This document shows positions 1 to 9,124 of a DNA stretch of 41,557 nucleotides, in pieces. The notes below the pieces were generated by a model that was not told the DNA's origin, searched no databases, and saw nothing but the letters and a program-made list of their open reading frames with translations. Numbering within the stretch: the stretch's first letter is position 1; each line of letters starts with the position of its first letter. This DNA is from Nostoc sp. PA-18-2419 (GTDB taxonomy: Bacteria > Cyanobacteriota > Cyanobacteriia > Cyanobacteriales > Nostocaceae). The position numbers were made by a program, and so were the translations under genes. The stretch lies in NCBI RefSeq assembly GCF_005869855.1, contig NZ_SZNH01000002.1, positions 240,283 through 281,839 on the forward strand. Direction: 5' to 3'.

Positions 1-643
1 CCATCAAACACTCATAGTAATATTTAAAATCTTCTTCGATGATGGCGATATTCTCATCATAAGTATGGTCATCACAGTAGTGCATTCCAAATACATCGCA
101 GGTGTAAAGAGTGCCTGTTTTGTGGTCATAAGTCAAGATGGTATCAGGCCAATGTAAGTTAGGAGCCGAGATAAATTCTAATTGATGACCGTCGCCTAAA
201 TCTAATAACTCTCCACTTTTTACCACCTTTGATTTAAAAGGCTGGTGAATCATATTCTGCAAAAACTGAATCGCTATCTTCGCACCAACAATAGTAATAT
301 TAGGAGCTAGTTGTAAAATATTTTTTACTAAGCCACTATGGTCTGGTTCGGTATGACTAATAATCAAGTAATCTATCTTGGTTGGGTCAATTAATCCTGT
401 TACTATCTCTGGATATAACTCCTCAAATTTGCCATGAGAAGTATCAATTAAAGCTACTTTTTCTCCCTGAATTAAAAAAGAATTATAGGTCGTGCCATTC
501 CGTAAACCAAACTCGACATCAAAACGTTCTCTATCCCAATCGAGGCAACGGATAGCAGTCGTTTGAGAAGCAATTTCAACAGTTTCAATTGTTAAGCGTC
601 CAGGATGAGAAATAATTTGAGTAAGCTGTGTGAGTGCAACCAT
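1..643 (-). CDS. Flavodiiron protein (Flv3/Flv4 class), partial, N-terminal part
   Basis: This gene runs off the left edge; 214 residues from the ATG at 643 are visible. It is the metallo-beta-lactamase-like domain of a cyanobacterial flavodiiron protein, which reduces O2 to water with electrons from the photosynthetic chain. The diiron signature SHTEPDHSG (H-x-E-x-D-H) is intact, followed by a ligand-type His in APNLHWPDT. The Flv1/Flv2 partners usually lack these ligands, so this is the Flv3 or Flv4 class. The opening MVALTQ and the run LDWDRERFDVEFGL are typical of the cyanobacterial family. The flavodoxin and flavin-reductase domains expected further on lie outside the window. A Fur-box-like palindrome sits at 791-805, about 150 bp upstream. 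Which paralogue it is cannot be settled without the rest and its partner gene. Confidence 0.9.
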   Translation of the reverse strand, partial: MVALTQLTQIISHPGRLTIETVEIASQTTAIRCLDWDRERFDVEFGLRNGTTYNSFLIQGEKVALIDTSHGKFEELYPEIVTGLIDPTKIDYLIISHTEPDHSGLVKNILQLAPNITIVGAKIAIQFLQNMIHQPFKSKVVKSGELLDLGDGHQLEFISAPNLHWPDTILTYDHKTGTLYTCDVFGMHYCDDHTYDENIAIIEEDFKYYYECLM

Positions 644-790
644 TAGTTTTCTCCAATCAAGAGATTATCTAGAGCCAGTGTGCTTACTTCTTATATTTAC
701 TTGAAATGTTTAATTAGTAAAATCTCAATTTCTAAAGCTAACTATCAAAAATATTTATTGTTATTTCTCTCAATTTATCATTGAAAAAAT

Positions 791-805
791 TAATGATTAT
801 CATTA
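791..805. promoter_or_regulatory. Fur-box-like palindrome upstream of the flavodiiron gene
   Basis: A perfect 7-1-7 palindrome, TAATGATTATCATTA, in the AT-rich leader of the flavodiiron gene. It contains the TGATTATCA core of the bacterial Fur consensus. The same core occurs at 12978-12986 and 13140-13148. Binding is inferred only. Confidence 0.55.
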
Positions 806-977
806 GTTTTTTCACAAAGATTGAATCTATTAAAAGATAAATACGCTTGAGTTAGTGATATTTAGCCCCAGAAGAAAGAGTTCGCCAAGTTCCTTATTTC
901 TGCTATCAATGCTGCTAAGTAGCCAATTTTGTCTTGAATAAGGCGATAAGGCCAGAGGTCAAAATAATTCGTAATTG

Positions 978-1008
978 ATAATGAGGCTCGTTCCTCGCTA
1001 ACGTAATT
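978..1008. repeat. 31-nt dispersed repeat, copy 1
   Basis: This 31-nt segment matches 32281-32311 at 30 of 31 positions. Its core GCTCGTTCCTCGCTAACG also appears, inverted and split by an insert, near 18821-18853. It is typical of the short palindromic-type repeats dispersed through Nostocales spacers. Confidence 0.7.
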
Positions 1009-1043
1009 CGTAGTTACAATCAGTGGGGGCTTGTACCCTCTTT

Positions 1044-1071
1044 AATTACGAATTACGAATTACGAATTACG
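1044..1071. repeat. Heptamer tandem repeat (AATTACG)x4
   Basis: Four exact AATTACG units followed by a degenerate AATTAGT. This is the class of short tandemly repeated repetitive sequence described in filamentous cyanobacteria. Confidence 0.85.
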
Positions 1072-1351
1072 AATTAGTAATTATTTGGTCACCTTTATTA
1101 AAGGCATCCATTGTTCCTGTTTTTATATTGGCAACAGTTTGGGCTGCTCGTACTCTGAGCAATTTAACATGGGTAAAAGTGAATACAGCGGTAAAGGGTA
1201 TTGAAGATTTGAGTTCGGTGAAGAGGAATTTAGCGCTGGTAGTTTCTAGTGTTCGTTCAGGACTAATATTAACAATAATTTAGAAGACTTTAACACCAAG
1301 GTAAATAAGCGTCAATTCGACGAGTCAGATTGTGTCCATTTAATTACCCGT

Positions 1352-1377
1352 AAAAAAAGACCTCTGAGAGGTTTTTT
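1352..1377 (-). terminator. Intrinsic terminator of argJ
   Basis: The stem ACCTC/GAGGT with a TGA loop is flanked by an A-run on one side and a T-run on the other, so it could work on both strands. It lies about 120 bp past the argJ stop. Confidence 0.7.
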
Positions 1378-1493
1378 GATTGAGCTTAGGATATGAGCTA
1401 TCGAACTCACGTGAAATTACATCATAATTTCTTAAGTTCATTGGCTGCTGACGGTTAACACTCAACAGTCAACACGAATGAATTTTATATTCT

Positions 1494-2735
1494 TTAAGTA
1501 GTGTATTCTGCGTTAATCCTCACGTAGTCATAACTCAAATCACAACCCCAAGCTTTAGCTGTACCATAACCATTGCCAACGCTAACAGAAATTAGCACTG
1601 TATCTTCTTGAAGATAAGCACCCACCGCTGCTTGTTTCAAATAGGCGCTGGCTGCTACACGGTCAAATGGTAAGGGTTGCCCGTTTTCTAACATTAAAAA
1701 ATTCCCAAGCTTAATTTGCAGGCTTTCTTGCTCAAAGGGCACACCTGCACGTCCGGCAGCTGCGGCGATGCGTCCCCAATTTGGATCGCGTCCAAAGATT
1801 GCAGATTTAACTAAGGATGAACCAGCGATGGTTTTGGCTATTTGTCTGGCTGAGATTTCATCAAGGGCGCCAGTCACTTCCACTTCTACCAGACAAGTTG
1901 CACCTTCACCATCACGAGCGATCGCTTTGGCTAAATGCTGGCAAACTGCTGTTAACATCGCTTCTAATCTCTCTGATTCTGCACCCACTTCTGTAATTGC
2001 TGGGGTGCGAGATTGACCGTTTGCCAAGGCGATTAAGCTATCGTTAGTACTGGTATCACCATCCACAGTAATCGAATTAAAACTTCTATCAGCTGCCCTA
2101 GCTAACATCTGCTGCCAAAGATTTGGTGAAACGGCTGCGTCACAAGTCACAAATGCCAGCATGGTTGCCATGTTGGGGTGAATCATCCCAGAACCCTTGG
2201 CAATACCGCCAATCCGCACCGGGCGATCGCCTATAGTTGTCTCTAAGGCAATGGATTTTGTGACTAGATCTGTGGTGATAATTGCACTGGCAGCGGCATC
2301 TGAGCCTGTTTCGGAAAGTGCTTCTACTAGCTTGGGAATCCCACTCCGCAAAGCATCCATCTTGATACGTTGACCAATCACGCCAGTAGACGCTAATAAC
2401 ACAGATTCAGACGGAATTTTTAGTGCTTGGGCTATTGCCATCCCCGATTCTAAGGCATCAAACCAGCCTTGATTTCCTGTAGCCGCGTTTGCTTGCCCAG
2501 CGTTGCAGAGGATGGCACGAGCGCTTTGTTTGGCTTGCAAGCGTTGGCGACAATATTCTACGCAAGCAGCTTTCACTTGGCTGGTAGTGAACACACCTGC
2601 TGCGATCGCTTCTACATCTGAAAATATCAAAGCTAAATCTGGTAACCCCGAAGGCTTCAGTCCTGCGGTAATTCCTGCCGCTTGATACCCCCTTGGTGCC
2701 GTGATCCCACCTGTTATTTTTTGCCAATCTGCCAT
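1494..2735 (-). CDS. argJ: Bifunctional glutamate N-acetyltransferase / amino-acid acetyltransferase ArgJ
   Basis: ArgJ moves the acetyl group from N-acetylornithine to glutamate, closing the cyclic arginine pathway; some ArgJ proteins also use acetyl-CoA to make N-acetylglutamate. The 413-residue protein is full length for the family. The self-cleavage site is visible in KGSGMIHPNMATMLAF: Thr191 after Ala190 would be the new N-terminal nucleophile of the beta chain. ILCNAGQANAATG (residues 75-87) and GRDPNWGRI are further family signatures. The ATG start is preceded by a purine-rich AAGGAAG. It stands alone on the minus strand with its own terminator at 1352-1377. Confidence 0.97.
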   Translation of the reverse strand: MADWQKITGGITAPRGYQAAGITAGLKPSGLPDLALIFSDVEAIAAGVFTTSQVKAACVEYCRQRLQAKQSARAILCNAGQANAATGNQGWFDALESGMAIAQALKIPSESVLLASTGVIGQRIKMDALRSGIPKLVEALSETGSDAAASAIITTDLVTKSIALETTIGDRPVRIGGIAKGSGMIHPNMATMLAFVTCDAAVSPNLWQQMLARAADRSFNSITVDGDTSTNDSLIALANGQSRTPAITEVGAESERLEAMLTAVCQHLAKAIARDGEGATCLVEVEVTGALDEISARQIAKTIAGSSLVKSAIFGRDPNWGRIAAAAGRAGVPFEQESLQIKLGNFLMLENGQPLPFDRVAASAYLKQAAVGAYLQEDTVLISVSVGNGYGTAKAWGCDLSYDYVRINAEYTT

Positions 2736-3176
2736 AATTCTTCCTTACAACTGCTGAGTGCTGAGTTAGGAGTTATGAGTTAAGAGTTATTCTCCTGACC
2801 TATACGTCCTTACGTCTACCCACTCCCTAGTTGCTTTATTGTGAGTTTATTTGCTGATGGCAATAAATAATAATGCACTACTTGACGATTAGCATAATTA
2901 TTTTTACCTTTCTTATGACGAAAGACAAATGCAAAAAAGGAGAGCTACTTAAGTCGCTCTCCAGATCATCAGGGTGCATCTACTTACCAGAGCATACCAT
3001 TTTATGTATGCGTGTTGTCACCAGTTTAATTATAAAGATTCTGTAAAGAAACACCGGGAAAATACTTAGGTAATAGGGGATTGGAAGGATGGGGAGGTGA
3101 GACGGTAGAGAGATGAGAAGAGAATTTCACCCCATCTCCTCATCTCCCGCATCACCCTATCTCCTTAATCCTGACT
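2736..3176. other. Spacer between argJ and gatB
   Basis: It contains GAGTTA-rich short repeats (2755-2790), the hairpin pair described as a candidate sRNA (2933-3034), and a GATGGGGAGGTGAGA / CATCTCCTCATCTCCC low-complexity run (3085-3170) that can fold back on itself. No coding sequence is evident. Confidence 0.6.
2933..3034 (-). ncRNA. Candidate small RNA or strongly terminated short transcript
   Basis: On the minus strand a TATAAT box (3034-3029) is followed by about 90 nt. First comes a 6-bp hairpin (GCATAC/GTATGC, 2993-3012), then a single-stranded stretch, then a strong terminator hairpin at 2939-2962 (GGAGAGC/GCTCTCC with a self-complementary ACTTAAGT centre) and TTTTTT. The layout of two hairpins around an unpaired middle resembles cyanobacterial Yfr-type sRNAs, but the Yfr1 core motif is absent and I see no -35 box. 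It could instead be the 3' terminator of gatB, which ends 140 bp upstream. Confidence 0.4.
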
Positions 3177-4652
3177 CTAGGCGTTGAGTTTTTTCTCAAC
3201 TAATTCGTTAGTCAGCTTTGGATCGGCACGTTTGCTTGTCTTTTTCAAAACTTGTCCAACGAAGAAGCCTTTGAGGTTGGTGTTACCGTTGCGATACTTT
3301 TCTAGTTCTTTGGGATTAGCGGCTATAACCTCATCAACGATCGGTTCGAGGACACTAGGATCGGTGATTAGTTCTTGTCCAACAAAAACTTTTTCTGGAG
3401 AAATACCATTGAGCAAATCTGGCAGTTTTTCTTTGGCTTGGGCGTTGCTAATTTTGCCCTTTTCAATTCTGTTGATGATATCTGCTAAATTGTTGGGAGT
3501 CAGGGCGATTTCACTGATAGTGAGTTTTTGCTTATTAAGGTATGCGGCGATATCTTGAGTAATCCAGTTGGCGGCAGCTTTGGGATTTGCTCCAGCTTTA
3601 ATAGCCGCTTCAAAATATTCCGATACAGGACGATCTTCTGTCAATACTCGCGCATCGTAGGCCGAAAGTCCCAATTCATTTTCGTAATGATGGCGTTTTT
3701 GGGCTGGTAGTTCTGGTAGTTCGCTGCGCCATGTTTCTAATTCTTCGTCTGACACCTCAATTGGCGCTAAATCTGGTTCAGGAAAGTAGCGGTAATCACT
3801 CGAACCTTCCTTCACCCGCATACTACTTGTACGTTGTGCGCCTTCTTCCCACAGACGAGTTTCTTGGATAATGCGATCGCCTGCTTCGATGGCTGCGATT
3901 TGGCGTTCAATTTCGTAGTCAATCGCCCGTTGGATGGCGCTAAAGGAGTTCATGTTTTTAATTTCTACTTTCGTGCCAAACCTCTCTTGTCCTACTCGAC
4001 GCACAGAAATATTGACATCGCAACGTAAAGATCCTTCTTGCATGTTGCCATCGCTAACACCGAGATAGCGCACAATCCGGCGTAGTTCTTGGGCATATTC
4101 AGCAGCTTCGAGTCCAGAACGCATGTCTGGTTCTGAGACAATTTCTACTAATGGTACACCTGCACGATTGTAGTCCACTAGAGAATAAGCAGAACCAGAA
4201 AGGCGATCGCTGCCTGCATGTACTAATTTTCCAGCATCTTCCTCCATGTGCAAACGCGTAATGCCAATGCGTTTGCGAGTGGGGTTACCCTCACCATCTA
4301 CCAACTCAATTTCTAACCAACCATGTTCAGCGATCGGCAGGTCATATTGAGAAATTTGGTAATTTTTTGGTAAATCTGGATAAAAATACTGTTTACGGTC
4401 AAATTTACTATATTTAGCTATTTGACAATTCAGTGCCAAACCTGCTTTAACGGCATATTCTAATACCTTTTGATTTAGTACAGGTAAAACCCCAGGTAAA
4501 CCCATACAAACTGGGTCGATGTTAGTATTGGGGTCAGCACCAAAAGCTGTAGAGCTAGTAGAGAAAATCTTGCTATTAGTACTGAGTTGACAATGGGTTT
4601 CTAGACCAATAATCGCTTCGTACTCAGTTTTTACAGTTGTAGCAGAGGTCAT
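3177..4652 (-). CDS. gatB: Aspartyl/glutamyl-tRNA amidotransferase subunit B
   Basis: GatB is the tRNA-binding, glutamine-dependent transamidation subunit of GatCAB. This complex converts Glu-tRNA(Gln), and where needed Asp-tRNA(Asn), to the amidated forms, because most cyanobacteria lack glutaminyl-tRNA synthetase. The 491 residues match the family length. Signatures are IGLETHCQL near the start, PDLPKNYQISQYD, RTKVEIKNMNSF-type text (here FGTKVEIKNMNSF), and the C-terminal YqeY-like helical tail ending in TNELVEKKL. The ATG at 4652 is the only sensible start. gatA and gatC are not adjacent, which is usual in cyanobacteria. Confidence 0.97.
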   Translation of the reverse strand: MTSATTVKTEYEAIIGLETHCQLSTNSKIFSTSSTAFGADPNTNIDPVCMGLPGVLPVLNQKVLEYAVKAGLALNCQIAKYSKFDRKQYFYPDLPKNYQISQYDLPIAEHGWLEIELVDGEGNPTRKRIGITRLHMEEDAGKLVHAGSDRLSGSAYSLVDYNRAGVPLVEIVSEPDMRSGLEAAEYAQELRRIVRYLGVSDGNMQEGSLRCDVNISVRRVGQERFGTKVEIKNMNSFSAIQRAIDYEIERQIAAIEAGDRIIQETRLWEEGAQRTSSMRVKEGSSDYRYFPEPDLAPIEVSDEELETWRSELPELPAQKRHHYENELGLSAYDARVLTEDRPVSEYFEAAIKAGANPKAAANWITQDIAAYLNKQKLTISEIALTPNNLADIINRIEKGKISNAQAKEKLPDLLNGISPEKVFVGQELITDPSVLEPIVDEVIAANPKELEKYRNGNTNLKGFFVGQVLKKTSKRADPKLTNELVEKKLNA

Positions 4653-5185
4653 AATATCACTAATTTGGGCATAATCCTTCCTAGTGGTACTATTGTAGCG
4701 GCGTCTGGAGTTGCCCTGAAGACGGTTATTTGGGTGAATTATCCTGACTTAAAAAAAGTTAGTCAAGTGTTTGTCATTAGTCATTGGTCGTTGATTACTA
4801 ACAAACGAGGAAACCTAACACCTTAATATCATATATTTTTACTATATAAATATTTCTCAAGGATTAGTTTGGCATTTCTTTGCAATACTTAACTACTTTC
4901 TAATTAAAAAAGATTAACATAGATTAAAAATAATAAATAACATCATAATTTATTAAGTTTATCAAGCTAAATTGAGAGTATGCTTAATCATTAGAAGTCT
5001 AGTTGAAAAATTAAGTAATTAGGTGCAAACAAAATTAAATATTTCTCTTGATGTTTTATAGTAATAAAGCAAAATTTATTTGTGCCAACTTACTAACTAG
5101 ATTATCAAATTAAGACGGTGAAAATCCGATCGAGAGCAAGTAGTTATAGCGAGAACAAAAGTAAACTTAACAACAATCACGTAAG
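4653..5185. other. AT-rich divergent promoter region of gatB and the usp gene
   Basis: No gene, RNA or repeat beyond a short GTCATTAGTCATTGGTC run (about 4773-4790) is visible. It is strongly AT-rich between 4820 and 5100. It should carry the promoters of both flanking genes, but I cannot place them confidently. Confidence 0.5.
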
Positions 5186-6037
5186 ATGATACAAAAAATT
5201 TTGCTGGCTGTATCGGGATTGGGACATGCAGAAGAAATGCTCAAAACCCTCAAAGAAATCCCTTCAATTCAATCTGCAAAAGTTACAATTTTGCATGTTG
5301 TTCCTGCAAAAAGTACTGCTGCTACGATGACAGCTAAATGGGAAGATGGCGGGAAAATTTTGGCTAATGCCATTCAAACTTTAAACCTAGATCCTAGCCA
5401 GGTTTCTTCAATTTTGCGCCAAGGTGACCCTAAGGATGTGGTTTGTCAAGTAGCTGATGAAATCGACGCTGATTTAATTATTATGGGTTCACGCGGACTC
5501 AAGCGGCTACAATCAATTTTATCGAACTCGGTCAGTCAGTACGTTTTTCAGCTATCTTCTCGCCCCATGTTGCTGGTGAAAGATGACATTTATGTCAAAA
5601 GAATTAAGCGCATTATGGTGGCAATAGATAATTCGGATGCAGCAAAAAACTGCTTGAAGTTGGCACTGTTTTTACTGCGAGATATTCAGGGCGGTGAGTT
5701 GATTTTGGCAAATATTAGCGCAGATTTCGGCGGTAAAAAATCAGAAATAACTCAGGTTACTTCCGATAAAAGTCCAGTTTTGGCAGCCGCAGTTACAGAA
5801 GCTCAAAAATTAGGCATCCAACCTCGTTGTTATGTCAGCAGTGGTAAACCTGGTGAAGAAATTTGTCGATTAGCAGAGCAGCTGAATGTAGATTTATTAT
5901 TACTCGGTTCTCCAGATCGCCGTCCATCGATCGCTAAGAGTTTTGTTGATATAGACCGACTCATTGGCGTTTCTTTGTCTGATTACGTTCGAGTCAATGC
6001 CACTTGTCCAGTACTATTAGCGCGAACCATCGATTAA
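5186..6037 (+). CDS. Tandem universal stress protein (two UspA domains)
   Basis: The protein has two UspA folds in tandem: residues about 1-132 (IQKILLAVSG to RPMLLVKDD) and about 143-281 (IKRIMVAIDNS to CPVLLARTID). Usp proteins are cytosolic nucleotide-binding or dimerising stress factors of variable function. The first domain has most of the ATP-binding loop (GSRG, nine residues, then NS where GS is usual). In the second the loop reads GSPDRR and is degenerate, so only the first is likely to bind nucleotide. It starts with ATG after a long AT-rich leader and is a single gene. The exact role is unknown. Confidence 0.9.
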   Translation: MIQKILLAVSGLGHAEEMLKTLKEIPSIQSAKVTILHVVPAKSTAATMTAKWEDGGKILANAIQTLNLDPSQVSSILRQGDPKDVVCQVADEIDADLIIMGSRGLKRLQSILSNSVSQYVFQLSSRPMLLVKDDIYVKRIKRIMVAIDNSDAAKNCLKLALFLLRDIQGGELILANISADFGGKKSEITQVTSDKSPVLAAAVTEAQKLGIQPRCYVSSGKPGEEICRLAEQLNVDLLLLGSPDRRPSIAKSFVDIDRLIGVSLSDYVRVNATCPVLLARTID

Positions 6038-6127
6038 GATAAACGCTGCTGAGTATCATAACTTTTGTACTCACATAGGAAGCAAGCCAGATTTGTCTTT
6101 ACAACTAGGCAGGCTGATAAATAAAAA

Positions 6128-6150
6128 CCCCTACAGTATTAATGCAGGGG
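6128..6150 (-). terminator. Terminator of psbM, possibly shared with the usp gene
   Basis: The stem CCCCT/AGGGG, with a further CA/TG pair, is followed on the minus strand by TTTTTAT and on the plus strand by a looser T-rich stretch. It lies between the two convergent genes. Confidence 0.6.
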
Positions 6151-6172
6151 CATTTATTTTATACACAAATTT

Positions 6173-6289
6173 TTAACTATCTTTTCCACCTTCGCGGCTA
6201 GCAGTTTGGATGTACAGAATTAGTAAAAACACAGTGGGCACAAGTACGAACAAAATGCTCGCTACGAACCCCAGGTCATTAACTTGCAT
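6173..6289 (-). CDS. psbM: Photosystem II reaction centre protein M
   Basis: A 38-residue protein starting [14 protein letters not shown], with one membrane helix (about residues 5-27, rich in Val, Leu and Ile) and a polar tail ending EGGKDS. This matches cyanobacterial PsbM almost residue for residue in the helix. PsbM is a single-helix subunit at the monomer-monomer interface of photosystem II in the thylakoid. The gene is short and easy to miss. It is on the same strand as the ferredoxin, psbK and tgt genes but has its own spacing and a terminator right after its stop. Confidence 0.96.
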   Translation of the reverse strand: MQVNDLGFVASILFVLVPTVFLLILYIQTASREGGKDS

Positions 6290-6407
6290 GGCAAGAAAGC
6301 CTCTCTTAAATTTCCAGTCAACAACATTAGGATATCATCATCGATGACAGAGTTAGCTCAAATTTTTTACTCACTTGAATACTAACCACGCATAATTCCA
6401 AAAAAAC

Positions 6408-6704
6408 TTAAGGCTTTGTGACCACACTCACAGGGCCATTTACTAAAGTTTGACAAGCAAGCCGATAATTTTCCGGCTTTTTCTTTAATTTTCGGTTCTC
6501 TACATCTGTGCGGGGGGAAAGATTCTGTTGTCCTTCCACTATCTCAATAATGCAAGTGCCACACTGACCATAGCCACCGCAATTTGTCATTTTGCCAATT
6601 AATGTATATATATCAATGTTATTTTCCATAGCTTTGAGCCGGAGATTTGCACCATCTGCCGCCACTACTTCTTTATTTTCTTTAACAAATTTGATATTAC
6701 CCAT
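6408..6704 (-). CDS. 2Fe-2S ferredoxin-like protein
   Basis: A 98-residue soluble protein with one 2Fe-2S binding fold. The cluster cysteines are visible in [11 protein letters not shown] (C-x5-C-x2-C) and in the later RLACQTL. The x5 spacing differs from the C-x4-C of plant-type photosynthetic ferredoxin and looks like the adrenodoxin-type or thylakoid-associated subfamily. I start it at 6704 rather than at an upstream in-frame codon because AAGGAGG stands eight bases before this ATG. It lies between psbM and psbK, all on one strand. Its electron partners are unknown. Confidence 0.9.
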   Translation of the reverse strand: MGNIKFVKENKEVVAADGANLRLKAMENNIDIYTLIGKMTNCGGYGQCGTCIIEIVEGQQNLSPRTDVENRKLKKKPENYRLACQTLVNGPVSVVTKP

Positions 6705-6842
6705 AGCTGATTCCTCCTTGACTGTAAGCTTGGCTTTCAAGGCTTCATATTGACATGGCTTGATTCATATCTTACTAATTATAATAATTCATTACAAAAT
6801 ATTAATAAATATTAATTTTAAAAATATAATGCCACAAAAATA

Positions 6843-6863
6843 GGACAGGCATAGTACCTGTCC
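6843..6863 (-). terminator. Terminator of psbK
   Basis: A perfect 7-bp stem, GGACAGG/CCTGTCC, with a 7-nt loop, followed on the minus strand by TATTTTT. It lies 25 bp past the psbK stop. Confidence 0.75.
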
Positions 6864-6887
6864 AAAAAAAATGCAAAATAAATTAAC

Positions 6888-7025
6888 TTACCTAAACCCC
6901 ACAGCCGCTTGCCAAACAAAAGCAAGCAACAGGAAGAATACGGGGATAACTGGGAGAACATCCACTAAAGGATCGAAGATTTGGTAAGCTTCAGGCAGTT
7001 TTGCTAATAAAAGTGCTGCTTCCAT
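6888..7025 (-). CDS. psbK: Photosystem II reaction centre protein K
   Basis: A 45-residue precursor. The conserved mature region starts at [17 protein letters not shown] and continues with a single membrane helix ([13 protein letters not shown]) ending in QAAVGFR, which is diagnostic for PsbK. The first eight residues are the cleaved leader. PsbK is a small photosystem II core subunit near CP43. It sits 199 bp downstream of tgt on the same strand, an arrangement I recall from other cyanobacteria, and has a clear terminator at 6843-6863. Confidence 0.96.
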
Positions 7026-7079
7026 GTTTGTTTAAATCCACCTATCCAACACAGCGTTAATAATTGAGAAGTATCTTAA

Positions 7080-7224
7080 CATGGTTTGGCCATCAGTCAT
7101 TTGTCATTGGTGATTGGTCATATGTCATTTGTCATTGGGAGTCTTGACTGATGAGTTAAGAATTATTTTCTTTGTCCCCTTGTCTCCCCACCTCCCCATC
7201 TTCTCATCTCCCTCATCTCCCCAT
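7080..7224. repeat. Short low-complexity repeats between tgt and psbK
   Basis: GTCATTTGTCATTGG units occur twice (about 7096-7140), then a CCCCACCTCCCCATC-type run (about 7178-7222). The same two families recur at 12170-12230, 34865-34905, 3085-3170 and 10860-10935. Confidence 0.7.
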
Positions 7225-8671
<1,447 letters not shown>

Positions 8672-9124
8672 TTAAAAAGAATCAGAACAGTCATCATCCA
8701 TTTCTGCATCCCATCTAGCTGAGAGTACTTGCTCCATCATCGCTTCTATGGCACTGACATTGAAGCTTCTTTCTCTTCGCTCTTGCAGAGGAGTTGACCG
8801 AGGAATCAACCGTAAACACACTCCTTCTTGCATCAAATTCAAGTATGTTTCTTGCTGCGACGACTGTTTGAGTTCTAAATAATCAAAACTACAAACATTC
8901 AAATATAACGCGTGGTTAGCGACTAAGGTAGACCTTTGCGGATTGGCAAAAACTTCCATTACATCCCCTTCACCCTCGCTCAGTACCTTGTCTTCTTGGG
9001 TGTAGATGTAGTGGACTCGACCTAAATCTGTCAGCAATCGCCGCATGTCGAGTTTATTCACAATGATGCCCGCATTCACAATGCACGGAGCTAATATTCT
9101 GGTGTCAGGTAGATGGTGACTCAT
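8672..9124 (-). CDS. Hypothetical protein, soluble, acidic tail
   Basis: A 150-residue protein that I do not recognise. I start it at the ATG at 9124 (MSHHLPDTRIL); an in-frame TTG seven codons upstream is possible. It has no signal peptide or membrane segment. The first half alternates strands and helices (ILAPCIVNAGIIV, then a segment around GRVHYIYTQEDKVL). The C-terminus is acidic, ending in DAEMDDDCSDSF. Codon use resembles the neighbours, the frame is clean and it holds three cysteines. It lies on the same strand as tgt but more than 300 bp upstream. It could be a conserved cyanobacterial protein of unknown role. Confidence 0.65.
   Translation of the reverse strand: MSHHLPDTRILAPCIVNAGIIVNKLDMRRLLTDLGRVHYIYTQEDKVLSEGEGDVMEVFANPQRSTLVANHALYLNVCSFDYLELKQSSQQETYLNLMQEGVCLRLIPRSTPLQERRERSFNVSAIEAMMEQVLSARWDAEMDDDCSDSF

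Larger units (their letters stand above)
644..1493. other. Spacer with short tandem repeats, no convincing gene
   Basis: An AT-rich leader for the flavodiiron gene occupies 644-900. It is followed by a dispersed-repeat copy (978-1008) and an AATTACG tandem run (1044-1071). From 1075 to 1280 both strands are open for about 65 codons, but the product resembles nothing I know and the plus-strand frame begins inside the repeat. The argJ terminator hairpin is at 1352-1377. Confidence 0.5.

Noticed and set aside
1023..1283. 86-codon plus-strand frame
   Set aside because: It begins inside the AATTACG tandem repeat, the opposite strand is also open, and the product matches no family I know.
3184..3558. 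124-codon plus-strand frame opposite gatB
   Set aside because: Antisense shadow of a well-supported conserved gene.
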